From: an uncultured Bacteroidales bacterium
Lineage (GTDB): Bacteria > Bacteroidota > Bacteroidia > Bacteroidales > P3
Assembly (NCBI GenBank): GCA_944320415.1
Contig: CALUHJ010000002.1
Coordinates: forward strand, 156,165 to 220,164
DNA: 64,000 nucleotides
Reading direction: 5' to 3'
The first letter of the stretch is position 1. The number at the start of each line of letters is the position of its first letter. A program made the translations under genes and the position numbers. This document shows, piece after piece, positions 56,177 to 64,000 of the stretch. A model generated the notes under the pieces. The model did no database searches and was not told where the DNA came from. It saw only the letters and a program-made list of their open reading frames with translations.

Positions 56177-57415
56177 ATGCACATTCTGTACAACCTTTTC
56201 ATTCATCTATACATTTTTCTGCTTCACTGCCTCGCATTGTTCAATGACAAAGTGAAAACAATGCTCAAGGGCGAGAAGCAATGCTTCGGGGTTTTGAGAA
56301 CGATACCCCGGAATAAAAAAGTGATATGGTTTCACTGCGCTTCGCTCGGAGAGTTCGAACAGGGAAGACCCCTGATTGAGAAAATGAAAGAAACACATCC
56401 CCAATACGGCATACTGCTTTCCTTTTATTCTCCCTCTGGATATGAAATACGCAAGAACTATTCCTTTGCGGACTGGGTCGTTTACCTTCCCAACGATACC
56501 AAACGCAATGCGAAGAAATTCGTAAGCCTGAGCAATCCGAGTATTGTCTTTTTCATAAAATATGAATTCTGGTACAATTACATCAGAGCACTGAAAGGAC
56601 GAAGATTATTTCAGGTATCGCTTATTCTCAGACCAGGCCAATATTTTTTCAGGCCGTATGGGAAATGGTTTGTCAGGCAGTTGTCCCATTTTGAATACTT
56701 TTTCGTTCAAAACGAACAAACAATGAAGTTGCTCAATTCAAAAGGTTTTGAAAACGTTTGCGTAACCGGAGACACAAGGTTTGACAGGGTTGCAGGCATT
56801 GCAAAACAGGCAAAAAGATTTCCATTGATAGAGACGTTCTGTCAATCGGACAAGAAAATAATCCTTGCAGGCAGCACATGGGAACCTGACGAAAAAATAT
56901 TGGCAAAGGTGTTCGACAAAATGGACTTCAAACTAATAATCGCACCTCATCTGATAAACAATTCGCATATAAGTTTCATAAAAAGCCTGTTTGAGGATTC
57001 CGTTCTGTATTCAGAACAGGATGAAAGGAATCTTGCGGACAAGAAAGTCCTTGTCATAGACTGCATAGGTATATTGTCAAGTCTGTATCAATATTGTGAC
57101 ATAGCATACATAGGTGGAGGCTTTGGTGATGGCATACACAACACTCTGGAAGCGGCGACCTTCGGAAAGCCTGTGTTTTTCGGACCTAACTACCACAAAT
57201 TCAAGGAAGCGATAGAACTGATTGAGAGGGGGGCAGCATTTCCAATAAAAAACGTTGAAGATCTGCAGGACGGATTGAAACGATTGCTGAACGATGCGGA
57301 TTTGTACCGCGATTCCGCCGAATCCTCAAAGCAATATGTGGAAGAAAACCTCGGAGCGTGCGAAAGAATCACAAGCTACATAGATACATATCAATGCCAT
57401 GAAAACAAACTATAA
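56177..57415 (+). CDS. waaA: 3-deoxy-D-manno-octulosonic acid (Kdo) transferase
   Basis: Adds Kdo from CMP-Kdo to lipid A precursor on the inner membrane. The 412 residues have an N-terminal membrane anchor (LFIHLYIFLLHCLALF), the catalytic Glu in HCASLGEFEQGRPLIE, the donor region LILAGSTWEPDEK and GGGFGDGIHNTLEAATFGKPVFFGPNY typical of WaaA. Whether it adds one or two Kdo cannot be judged. Its last 17 bases overlap tamL. Confidence 0.94.
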   Translation: MHILYNLFIHLYIFLLHCLALFNDKVKTMLKGEKQCFGVLRTIPRNKKVIWFHCASLGEFEQGRPLIEKMKETHPQYGILLSFYSPSGYEIRKNYSFADWVVYLPNDTKRNAKKFVSLSNPSIVFFIKYEFWYNYIRALKGRRLFQVSLILRPGQYFFRPYGKWFVRQLSHFEYFFVQNEQTMKLLNSKGFENVCVTGDTRFDRVAGIAKQAKRFPLIETFCQSDKKIILAGSTWEPDEKILAKVFDKMDFKLIIAPHLINNSHISFIKSLFEDSVLYSEQDERNLADKKVLVIDCIGILSSLYQYCDIAYIGGGFGDGIHNTLEAATFGKPVFFGPNYHKFKEAIELIERGAAFPIKNVEDLQDGLKRLLNDADLYRDSAESSKQYVEENLGACERITSYIDTYQCHENKL

Positions 57416-59813
57416 TAAAGCGAATTATTTATTTTTGTTTTTGTGTGCGACTATCTGTGCATGTTCGCCTGCAAAACACCTGAGCGAACAATCCTATCTT
57501 CTTTCCAAGAACGAAGTGGTTTGCAACAGCAAACTCATAGAAAAATCCGATTTGAAGAACCTCATACGGCAAGATCCGAACGGAAGATTCCTCGGCGTCA
57601 AATGGGCGATGTATTTCTATTCCATGTCGGAAAAAGGCGAAGATTCGACCGTCAACTACATCTCTCGCAATGTTTTCAGGAAACTTGGGTCCAAACCGGT
57701 GGCCATAGACGACAAACTGACAAAACGGAGCGTTAAGGAAATGCAGACCTTCCTGCAAAGCAAAGGCGCATTCAATGCTTCGGTCAAAGACACCCTGGAA
57801 CCGGTAAGACGATGGTACGCACCATGGTCTTACTACAAAAAAAGAAGAAAGGTTGTCTACCGTGTCGATATCCCGAACCGTTATACCATAAACAGCTTTT
57901 CTCTTCTTACCTCCGATACCTCAATAAACAAGATAGCAACCGAACACATAAACAATTCCGAAATAAAGAAAGGCAACTACTACGATGAAGAAAAACTGAG
58001 CAAACTGAGAAGCACATTGTACAATGACCTGAGAGAAAAAGGCTATTATGCATTCAGCGAGAAATACATAAGCTTTCTGGTGGATACCAACCTGAACAGC
58101 AACTCGCTGAACATAGAAATGAACATATCGAATCCATACACAAAGGTCAACGATTCACTGATTGAAGGCGTTCATAAACTGTATAAACTGCGCGACATAT
58201 TCGTCTATCCAGACTATTACCCGCCTACTTCCGCCCTGTACACACCACCGAAAGACACCATAAGGATACACCACAAACAAGGTCGCAACGCAGTACTTTC
58301 CAACTACTATTTCATACGGTCGGACAAGAACTCTCTGAAAGCAAAGCCAATAATGCGAAGCATCCTTTTGCAGAAGGGCCGGCTATACTCCACAGAATCG
58401 GCCAAGAATACCTTCACGGCCCTTTCGCAACTGAAGAACTTCAAATACATAGACATATCGTTTATCCCGGACAACAGTTCCACGGCCGATACCCTGCCAC
58501 TGGACTGTCTGATAAAACTGTCCATGTCAAAGCCCGTCAACCTGCTTACATCTTTCGAGTTCAACTTTTCGGCAGCCAACAACAGCGTAAACACACAAAA
58601 CACCTCCAGTCTCGGTTCCGAAATAAACATAGGATTTTCACACAGCAACCTGTTAAAGGGAGCTGAAATATTCTCAACAAACATAAAGGCCGCCGCAGAG
58701 GTTAGAAGCGACATATTCAAAAACTACGACAAGCTCGACAAATGGAACATGTTCAACGCCTTCGAACTCGGTTTCGACATGGGCATAGAACTTCCCCGCT
58801 TTCTGATACCTTTCAGCACCCATTTCTATTCAATGAGATTCAGACCTCATACGTCAATCAAACTCGCCTACAACACACAGAAGAGAACATATTATGACAG
58901 AAACATATCCACCGTAAACTATGAATACACCTGGAGGACAAAACCTACAAACAATTTTTCTTTCATACCTCTGGAAGTTAACTTCGTTGACATAGAAATA
59001 ACCGATGACAATTACAAAAACATGCTTTCAAGCCTCGACAAGAGAATCCAATACCAGATGACCGACCATATGGTGATGGCGGCAAGGTTCGGATTCATCT
59101 ATAACGGACAAAACGTAGGCAGCAAGCAGGACTTCACATATCTGCGAGCCAATCTGGAATCGGCAGGCAACCTTCTGTTTCTGATAAGCAACCTGAGCAA
59201 ACAGCAGAAAAACGATCACAACGAATACGAATTCATCTCCGTTCCCTATTCACAATACATACGCACCGACTTCGACCTTGTACACTACATGTATCTTGAC
59301 AAGAAGGACGTACTGGTCGCACGCGTCTTCGGTGGAATGGGATACTTCTACGGCAATTCCAAAAGTCTGCCCTACGAAAAGAGTTTCTTTGGAGGCGGAG
59401 CGAACAACAACAGGGCATGGCAACTCAGAGAATTGGGACCGGGAAGCTCCAAGCCTTACGGACAGCTGCAATACGACAGGGCAGGTGACATAGCTCTCGG
59501 ATTCAACCTTGAATACCGTTTCCCGATAGGAGGAGTGTTTGAGGGTGCGGCATTCATAGACGCAGGCAACATATGGACCCTGAGCGAGCAAAAAGGTCTG
59601 GAGGGCGGTCAGTTCAAATTCAACAAATTCTACAAGGAAATAGCCGTGGGAGGAGGATTGGGTCTGAGGATAAACATAGAATTTCTGATAATCCGTTTCG
59701 ACCTTGCAATGAAACTGAGAGACCCTTCCCAGGAGGAAGGAAGCCGTTGGGTGATAAGAAATACCACATCCAAAGACCTGCAACTGCAGTTCGGAATAGG
59801 CTATCCGTTCTAA
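57399..59813 (+). CDS. TamL: lipidated BamA/TamA-superfamily outer-membrane protein
   Basis: Omp85-family assembly or translocation factor. The 804 residues have a lipobox (LFLCATICAC, Cys about 22) as in the Bacteroidota TamL group, POTRA domains (about 30-330, for example LTKRSVKEMQTFLQSKGAF and YDEEKLSKLRSTLYNDLREKGYYAF) and a 16-strand barrel with the conserved FFGGGANNNRAWQLRELGPG and late RF/PIGGVFEGAAFIDAGN motifs, ending in LQFGIGYPF. TamB is not in the window. Its start overlaps waaA. Confidence 0.9.
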   Translation: MKTNYNKANYLFLFLCATICACSPAKHLSEQSYLLSKNEVVCNSKLIEKSDLKNLIRQDPNGRFLGVKWAMYFYSMSEKGEDSTVNYISRNVFRKLGSKPVAIDDKLTKRSVKEMQTFLQSKGAFNASVKDTLEPVRRWYAPWSYYKKRRKVVYRVDIPNRYTINSFSLLTSDTSINKIATEHINNSEIKKGNYYDEEKLSKLRSTLYNDLREKGYYAFSEKYISFLVDTNLNSNSLNIEMNISNPYTKVNDSLIEGVHKLYKLRDIFVYPDYYPPTSALYTPPKDTIRIHHKQGRNAVLSNYYFIRSDKNSLKAKPIMRSILLQKGRLYSTESAKNTFTALSQLKNFKYIDISFIPDNSSTADTLPLDCLIKLSMSKPVNLLTSFEFNFSAANNSVNTQNTSSLGSEINIGFSHSNLLKGAEIFSTNIKAAAEVRSDIFKNYDKLDKWNMFNAFELGFDMGIELPRFLIPFSTHFYSMRFRPHTSIKLAYNTQKRTYYDRNISTVNYEYTWRTKPTNNFSFIPLEVNFVDIEITDDNYKNMLSSLDKRIQYQMTDHMVMAARFGFIYNGQNVGSKQDFTYLRANLESAGNLLFLISNLSKQQKNDHNEYEFISVPYSQYIRTDFDLVHYMYLDKKDVLVARVFGGMGYFYGNSKSLPYEKSFFGGGANNNRAWQLRELGPGSSKPYGQLQYDRAGDIALGFNLEYRFPIGGVFEGAAFIDAGNIWTLSEQKGLEGGQFKFNKFYKEIAVGGGLGLRINIEFLIIRFDLAMKLRDPSQEEGSRWVIRNTTSKDLQLQFGIGYPF

Positions 59814-59852
59814 AAAGACACACAAAGGAAAAAAGAAAAAATACTTTTAAAA

Positions 59853-59885
59853 TTTGGTCCGTATGCAAAAAACTTTTTACCTTTG
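59853..59885 (+). promoter_or_regulatory. Promoter of tRNA-His
   Basis: TTTG at 59853-59856 and TACCTTTG at 59878-59885 with 21 bases between, a full match to the Bacteroidota promoter, 18 bases before the tRNA. Confidence 0.72.
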
Positions 59886-59902
59886 CAAAACGAAAAAATC
59901 AC

Positions 59903-59977
59903 GGTGTTTGTAGTTCAGTTGGTTAGAATATCAGATTGTGGTTCTGAGGGTCGTGGGTTCGAGTCCCACCAGGCACC
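59903..59977 (+). tRNA. tRNA-His (anticodon GTG)
   Basis: Cloverleaf with acceptor GTGTTTG/CAGGCAC, encoded G-1 (59903) opposite C73, D-arm GTTCAGTTGGTTAGAAT, anticodon loop TTGTGGT on TCAGA/TCTGA and T-loop TTCGAGT. The G-1:C73 pair is the His identity element. CCA is not encoded. Confidence 0.95.
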
Positions 59978-59985
59978 CATGAGAG

Positions 59986-60013
59986 AAAGAGTCCTTCGTT
60001 CGGAGGACTCTTT
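59986..60013 (+). terminator. Terminator of tRNA-His
   Basis: AAAGAGTCCT (59986-59995) pairs with AGGACTCTTT (60004-60013) around an 8-base loop and is followed by further T. Confidence 0.85.
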
Positions 60014-60014
60014 T

Positions 60015-60045
60015 TTTGTACTTACGCTTTTTTTGCGTTACTTTG
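60015..60045 (+). promoter_or_regulatory. Promoter of the 5-FTHF cyclo-ligase/lnt/YfcC operon
   Basis: TTTG at 60015-60018 and TTACTTTG at 60038-60045 (one mismatch to TAnnTTTG) are separated by 19 bases. The first start codon follows at 60062. Confidence 0.55.
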
Positions 60046-60061
60046 CATCCGGCGAATCAAA

Positions 60062-60637
60062 ATGCAAGACCCGATGGATTTGAAACTGTTGAAGAAACAA
60101 ACGAGAAAACAGATAAGGGAACAAAAAAAACTCTTCCCTCAGGAAGAAAAAACAAAACAATCCTCACAAATATTCTCCGCAATAGAACAATCGGACATGT
60201 TCCGCAAGGCAAAGGTCATATTGTTGTACTGGTCCATGGATGACGAGGTGGACACCCACGAATTCATCCTTAAATGGTACGGAAACAAGACCATACTTCT
60301 GCCCTGCGTTTCGGGCGATGACCTTATACTGAGGCGTTTCGAAGGCATGCAGAGCATGAAGGAAGGAGAACAGTTCTCCATACTGGAACCGACGGGAATG
60401 GTTTTCGATGATTATTCCGCAATAGAACTGATGATTATACCCGGAATGGCATTCGACAGAGAGAAAAACAGACTCGGAAGAGGCAGAGGATTCTATGACA
60501 GACTGCTTTCGGTGAACCGATGCACCAAAATAGGTATATGTTTCGATTTCCAACTGTTGGACAAGGTGCCTGTGGAGGACTTCGACGTGAAAATGGATTA
60601 TGTATTCTCTTATAACACGCTTATAGGCAATGAGTAA
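60062..60637 (+). CDS. 5-formyltetrahydrofolate cyclo-ligase
   Basis: ATP-dependent return of 5-formyl-THF to 5,10-methenyl-THF. The 191 residues show the family pattern: KKQTRKQIREQKK at the N-terminus, SMDDEVDTHEFI, and the ATP-binding GMAFDREKNRLGRGRGFYDRLL. The start may be 60062 or the ATG at 60074. It overlaps lnt by 8 bases. Confidence 0.92.
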   Translation: MQDPMDLKLLKKQTRKQIREQKKLFPQEEKTKQSSQIFSAIEQSDMFRKAKVILLYWSMDDEVDTHEFILKWYGNKTILLPCVSGDDLILRRFEGMQSMKEGEQFSILEPTGMVFDDYSAIELMIIPGMAFDREKNRLGRGRGFYDRLLSVNRCTKIGICFDFQLLDKVPVEDFDVKMDYVFSYNTLIGNE

Positions 60638-62291
60638 ATCGAGACTGTTTCTTGTTGCCTGCTCCTCCGGGGTGCTTCTGTCACTGGCATGGCTGGAACT
60701 GAACTTCGCACCATTGATGCTGATTGCGTTCGTACCACTTTTGTGGATGGAGAACATCTTAGCGGAGAATAAAATCGGCGGAGGCTTCTCCAAAACGGCC
60801 GTTTTCCGTTATTCCTATCCCGCCTTTCTTATCTGGAACGCCACCACAATATATTGGATAGCCTATGCAACTCCCTTTGCGCTTGTCCTTCCGTTCTTTC
60901 AGGCCGCACTGATGTCGCTGGCCTTGCAGTTGGCACACTGGACCAGAAAGGCATTCAACGCCAAGGGCGTGGCGGGAAACCTTTTTTTTGTCGTCTTCTT
61001 CCTTGCCCTTGAATATGTGGAACTGCACTGGGACCTCAACTTCCCGTGGCTTAACCTGGGCAACAGCTTTGCAAAATACCCTGTCCTTGTACAATGGTAC
61101 GAATACACCGGAGTGGGCGGCGGAAGCCTTTGGATAATGCTTTGCAACATAGCATTCCTGTACCTGCTCCAACAGAACTTGAAAAGAGAAAAACGGATTC
61201 AGAAAAGAAAAAATTCTTTTCTGAACACATTTTTCTGTCTTTTGATTCCGATTTTACCCGTCTGCCTGTCCGTCATTCTTTTCGTTTCTTTCAAACAGCA
61301 GAAGGCGGAGCCGTCGGAGGTTGTCGTCATACAACCCAACCTCGACCCTTACGGCAGCCAGTACGATTTGAGTCCCAAAGACGTATGTGACATAATAACG
61401 GACCTTGCCGACAGCAAAGCGGGAAAGAATACGGACTATATACTTTGTCCCGAAAGCTGTCTTCAGGACTACTCCTGGGAGGAAAGGATAGAACGGAGTC
61501 CGAGCGTCGCCCATCTTAGAAAATACTCTAACAAATACCCCAAGGCCGAGATAATAGCGGGCATGTCCTCAAGGAGGATGCTTTCGGCGGGACAAAAGAC
61601 AAGTGCGGCAAGAGAATATCCCTACATGAAAGGCATGTATTACGAGAACTGCAACATAGCAATCAAGATAGACCGGGACAGTATCATGCCCGAGAGCCAG
61701 ATAAGACACAAGAGCGTACTGACACCGGGAGTTGAGAAGATGCCATTCAAACAGTATCTCGGCTTTATGGAGAGATTTGCGCTGGATTTGGGCGGAACGG
61801 TCGGCAGTCTCGGCGTTGACGAAGGTTTTGTCGTATTCACCGGCCGCGACAAGCCCAAGGTGGCCACGGCAATATGCTATGAGTCGGTTGACGGGCAATA
61901 CATAGCGGACTTGACCAAAGAGGGAGCGGAACTGTTGTTCATAATAACCAACGACGGTTGGTGGAAGGACTCGCCGGGACACCGTCAGCATGCGGCCTTT
62001 GCAAGACTGAGGGCGATAGAGAACAGACGCTATGTGGCAAGAAGCGCCAATACGGGCATATCCTGCTTTATCGATCCGAGGGGAAAGGTTCTGCAACATA
62101 CCTCCTATTGGACACGCGAGGCAATCAGCCAGAAGCTTGTACCGCAAAAGCGTATTACGTTCTACACCCGTTACGGCGACTATATATACAGACTATCGGC
62201 CGTGACGGCATTGATGAGCCTTATGCTCGGCTTTGTAGTTGACAGACTGAGAAGGGCGGACAGATTGAAAACAATAAAAAACCATAGATAA
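60630..62291 (+). CDS. lnt: Apolipoprotein N-acyltransferase
   Basis: Adds the third acyl chain to lipoproteins at the inner membrane. The 553 residues have about six transmembrane helices in the first 230, then a nitrilase-like periplasmic domain with the catalytic Glu in LCPESCLQDYS, Lys in KSVLTPGVEKMPF and Cys in ATAICYESVDGQYI, and a final helix near 525-545. Residues about 187-199 (KRIQKRKNSFLN) between two helices are encoded by a copy of the dispersed palindrome. It overlaps yfcC by one base (TAATG). Confidence 0.94.
   Translation: MSKSRLFLVACSSGVLLSLAWLELNFAPLMLIAFVPLLWMENILAENKIGGGFSKTAVFRYSYPAFLIWNATTIYWIAYATPFALVLPFFQAALMSLALQLAHWTRKAFNAKGVAGNLFFVVFFLALEYVELHWDLNFPWLNLGNSFAKYPVLVQWYEYTGVGGGSLWIMLCNIAFLYLLQQNLKREKRIQKRKNSFLNTFFCLLIPILPVCLSVILFVSFKQQKAEPSEVVVIQPNLDPYGSQYDLSPKDVCDIITDLADSKAGKNTDYILCPESCLQDYSWEERIERSPSVAHLRKYSNKYPKAEIIAGMSSRRMLSAGQKTSAAREYPYMKGMYYENCNIAIKIDRDSIMPESQIRHKSVLTPGVEKMPFKQYLGFMERFALDLGGTVGSLGVDEGFVVFTGRDKPKVATAICYESVDGQYIADLTKEGAELLFIITNDGWWKDSPGHRQHAAFARLRAIENRRYVARSANTGISCFIDPRGKVLQHTSYWTREAISQKLVPQKRITFYTRYGDYIYRLSAVTALMSLMLGFVVDRLRRADRLKTIKNHR
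61189..61230 (+). repeat. In-frame palindromic repeat copy inside lnt
   Basis: TTCAGAAAAGAA (61198-61209) pairs with TTCTTTTCTGAA (61214-61225), a 12-bp perfect stem. The block AAAACGGATTCAGAAAAGAA is the same as the left arm of the intergenic hairpin at 32122. It is read in a different frame from the copies at 12.2 and 26.9 kb. Confidence 0.82.
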
Positions 62292-63853
62292 TGTTCAGAA
62301 AAGTACCACACACATACGTTATAATTTTTTCGTTGATAGTGTTTGCGGCGGTTGCGACATGGTTCGTACCCGCGGGAGTCTTCGAAAGGGCCGAGGTAGT
62401 CACCGAATCGGGCAAGACGGTCAACCAGATAGTTCCCGGTTCGTTCCACTCTGTCGAACAGTCTCCCCAGACATGGCAGATAATGTCGGCATTCTTCAAG
62501 GGGTTTCAGAAAGCACCCGCCATCATAGCCTTCCTGCTTATTCTCGGAGGGGCGTTCTGGATACTGAACGAAACGAAGGCGATAGACATGGGGGTACAGT
62601 CCTTTCTGAAAAAGTCTTCCTCGCTGGAAAAATACGGACTATTCAGGTTCATAGGTGTGAACAACCTGATTATCATAGTAATCATGACCATGTTTTCCTT
62701 GTTCGGAGCCATTTTCGGCATGAGTGAGGAAACCATAGCCTTTGTGGCCATCTTCGTTCCTTTGGCAATATCCATGGGATACGACTCCATAACGGGCGTA
62801 TGCCTGTGTTTCCTCGCTGCGGGGCTCGGTTTTGCGGGCTGCGTACTCAATCCGTTCACCCTCGGCATAGCTCAGGACATAGCAGGTGTGAAAATGTTCT
62901 CGGGAATAGAGTACAGAATCGTGGTATGGTTCATAATAACGTTCATCGGCATAGCCTTTGTGCTGATGTATGCAAACAAAATAAAAAAGAATCCGAAAAA
63001 ATCCATAATGTACAATGAGGACGAATACTGGAGGAGAAACAGCGAGTCGGCATACACCCTCAAGGCCGTGAAGGCATCGGTGACCTGTTGGGCGGCTTAT
63101 CTTGCGACGCTTGCGGTTCAGATTGCCTTCTGCATATGCACAAAGCATCCGGCGCTTGTAACGACGACTGTCCTGTTCGGAATCATATCCTTTTTCATGA
63201 TACGCAAGTCCATGCAGATGTTTTCGCTTTCGCTGTTGATTTTCACCATAGTTTATCTTGTTGTTGGCGTTATGGTGTTCGAATGGGGCTTTGAACAGAT
63301 AGCGGCATTGTTTTTCGGAATGGCTGTAATTACCGGTATGGCCTTGGGCAAATCGGCAAGCGATATAGCCAAACTGTTCATTGCGGGAGCCAAGGACATG
63401 CTTTCAGCCGCACTGGTTGTGGGACTGGCCTCCGGAATCATCATAATATTGGAAGATGGCAAGATAATAGACACATTTCTCAATTCTTTGGCGGGGGCCA
63501 TTTCAGGAAGCGGCCGGATAGGAGCCTTGAGCATAATGTACGGATTCCAGTCGGTATTGAACGCAATCATCACTTCAGGCACCGCAAAGGCCGCAATGCT
63601 AATGCCCATGTTTGCGGAGATAGCCAACATGACGGGCATATCGTTGCAGGCAGCGGTGACGGCCTTTCACATAGGGGACGGATTCACCAACCTTATAACC
63701 CCTACCTCGGGAGTATTGATTGCGGTATTGGGACTTGCCAGGATACCTTATGCAAAATGGGTAAGGTTTTCGTGGAAGTTTCTTTTGGCTATGGTCATAC
63801 TCGGCTGGTTGCTGCTGATACCTACGGTGACGATGAATCTTCCCGATTTTTAG
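62291..63853 (+). CDS. YfcC-family (C4-dicarboxylate/ion transporter-like) membrane protein
   Basis: Predicted secondary transporter of the YfcC/DcuC-like group; substrate not determined. The 520 residues have about 12 helices, starting FRKVPHTYVIIFSLIVFAAVATWFVPAG (family PhtfaIl), with family motifs FGMSEETIAFVAIFVPLAI, AAGLGFAGCVLNPFTLGIAQ and, near the end, GDGFTNLITPTSGVLIAVLGLARIPY. Translation is probably coupled to lnt. Confidence 0.87.
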   Translation: MFRKVPHTYVIIFSLIVFAAVATWFVPAGVFERAEVVTESGKTVNQIVPGSFHSVEQSPQTWQIMSAFFKGFQKAPAIIAFLLILGGAFWILNETKAIDMGVQSFLKKSSSLEKYGLFRFIGVNNLIIIVIMTMFSLFGAIFGMSEETIAFVAIFVPLAISMGYDSITGVCLCFLAAGLGFAGCVLNPFTLGIAQDIAGVKMFSGIEYRIVVWFIITFIGIAFVLMYANKIKKNPKKSIMYNEDEYWRRNSESAYTLKAVKASVTCWAAYLATLAVQIAFCICTKHPALVTTTVLFGIISFFMIRKSMQMFSLSLLIFTIVYLVVGVMVFEWGFEQIAALFFGMAVITGMALGKSASDIAKLFIAGAKDMLSAALVVGLASGIIIILEDGKIIDTFLNSLAGAISGSGRIGALSIMYGFQSVLNAIITSGTAKAAMLMPMFAEIANMTGISLQAAVTAFHIGDGFTNLITPTSGVLIAVLGLARIPYAKWVRFSWKFLLAMVILGWLLLIPTVTMNLPDF

Positions 63854-64000
63854 GAATGTATTTACGGTTTCGCGGCCCGACTGATGACTTTCACAGGGTT
63901 GTTTGCACAATATGCGTAAGGCGGTCTCGGGAAAAAAGTAATAAGTCGTCAGGGGAATTTGAAAAGTCAAGAGGAAAAAATAATAAGTCAAGAGATCAAC
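63854..64000. other. Right edge, no gene seen
   Basis: Two imperfect direct copies of GGAAAAAATAATAAGTC lie at 63930-63948 and 63973-63989. No terminator or start of another gene is visible before the window ends. Confidence 0.4.

Noticed and set aside
63854..64000. Two GGAAAAAATAATAAGTC direct copies as a tandem repeat or CRISPR start
   Set aside because: Only two short, imperfect, A-rich copies are visible before the edge, which is too little to support a repeat class.

Overview
The window looks like a chromosomal segment of a Bacteroidota bacterium, most probably order Bacteroidales. Supporting signs are the promoter style (TAnnTTTG -7 boxes), T9SS-type C-terminal sorting sequence, a lipidated TamA homologue (TamL), an OmpP1/FadL-type porin, a short ProRS, weak ribosome binding sites and tRNA genes without an encoded CCA. 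A butyrate kinase and a class II (B12-dependent) ribonucleotide reductase suggest a fermentative anaerobe. A family such as Odoribacteraceae is possible but not shown. I see no prophage, insertion sequence, CRISPR array or rRNA.

Layout. 1-5.4 kb (minus): the F1Fo ATP synthase block atpE-F-H-A-G followed by nadB, which is cut by the window edge; atpB, atpC and atpD are not here. 5.6-7.1 kb: tRNA-Lys, tRNA-Thr and an M20 amidohydrolase whose start codon lies two bases after the tRNA. 7.2-11.7 kb (minus): lysS-ctp-purM. 11.9-18.6 kb (plus): a conserved hypothetical gene, gmk, a possible degenerate cyclase, a SpoIIE-type phosphatase, two Sel1-repeat proteins and a phosphohexomutase. 18.9-25.4 kb: buk, tRNA-Phe, ileS-lipB-pyrF, tRNA-fMet. 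25.4-29.4 kb (minus): an ECF sigma/anti-sigma/outer-membrane protein operon and proS. 29.5-35.1 kb: a Tyr/Trp-rich lipoprotein and an OmpP1 porin (plus), then queD, an AI-2E family permease and a flippase (minus). 35.1-41.4 kb (plus): rbfA, a LolC/E-like permease, cysS, a glutaminyl cyclase-like lipoprotein, a Cys-rich Rieske-like lipoprotein, lpxK and pnp. 41.5-43.7 kb (minus): a DegT aminotransferase and galE. 43.9-48.6 kb: nrdJ and an HhH/barrel protein. 48.6-52.6 kb (minus): a sugar transporter, clpX, a DUF4294 protein and an NlpC/P60 protein. 52.8-59.8 kb (plus): T9SS metallocarboxypeptidase, orphan histidine kinase, outer-membrane protein, waaA and tamL. 59.9-63.9 kb: tRNA-His, 5-FTHF cyclo-ligase, lnt and a YfcC-type transporter.

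Most genes are housekeeping genes for translation, nucleotide synthesis and envelope assembly (lpxK, waaA, lnt, tamL, lolE-like, flippase). The least expected signal is a dispersed palindromic repeat built around GGATTCAGAAAAGAAA. It forms intergenic hairpins at 7.1, 18.7, 32.1 and 41.4 kb, lies in the gluP leader at 52.6 kb, and also occurs inside three unrelated genes without breaking their frames: the hypothetical gene at 12.2 kb, the anti-sigma gene at 26.9 kb and lnt at 61.2 kb. Two coding copies are identical at 37 of 40 bases and are read in the same frame. This resembles the behaviour of Rickettsia palindromic elements and is the main candidate for something undescribed.
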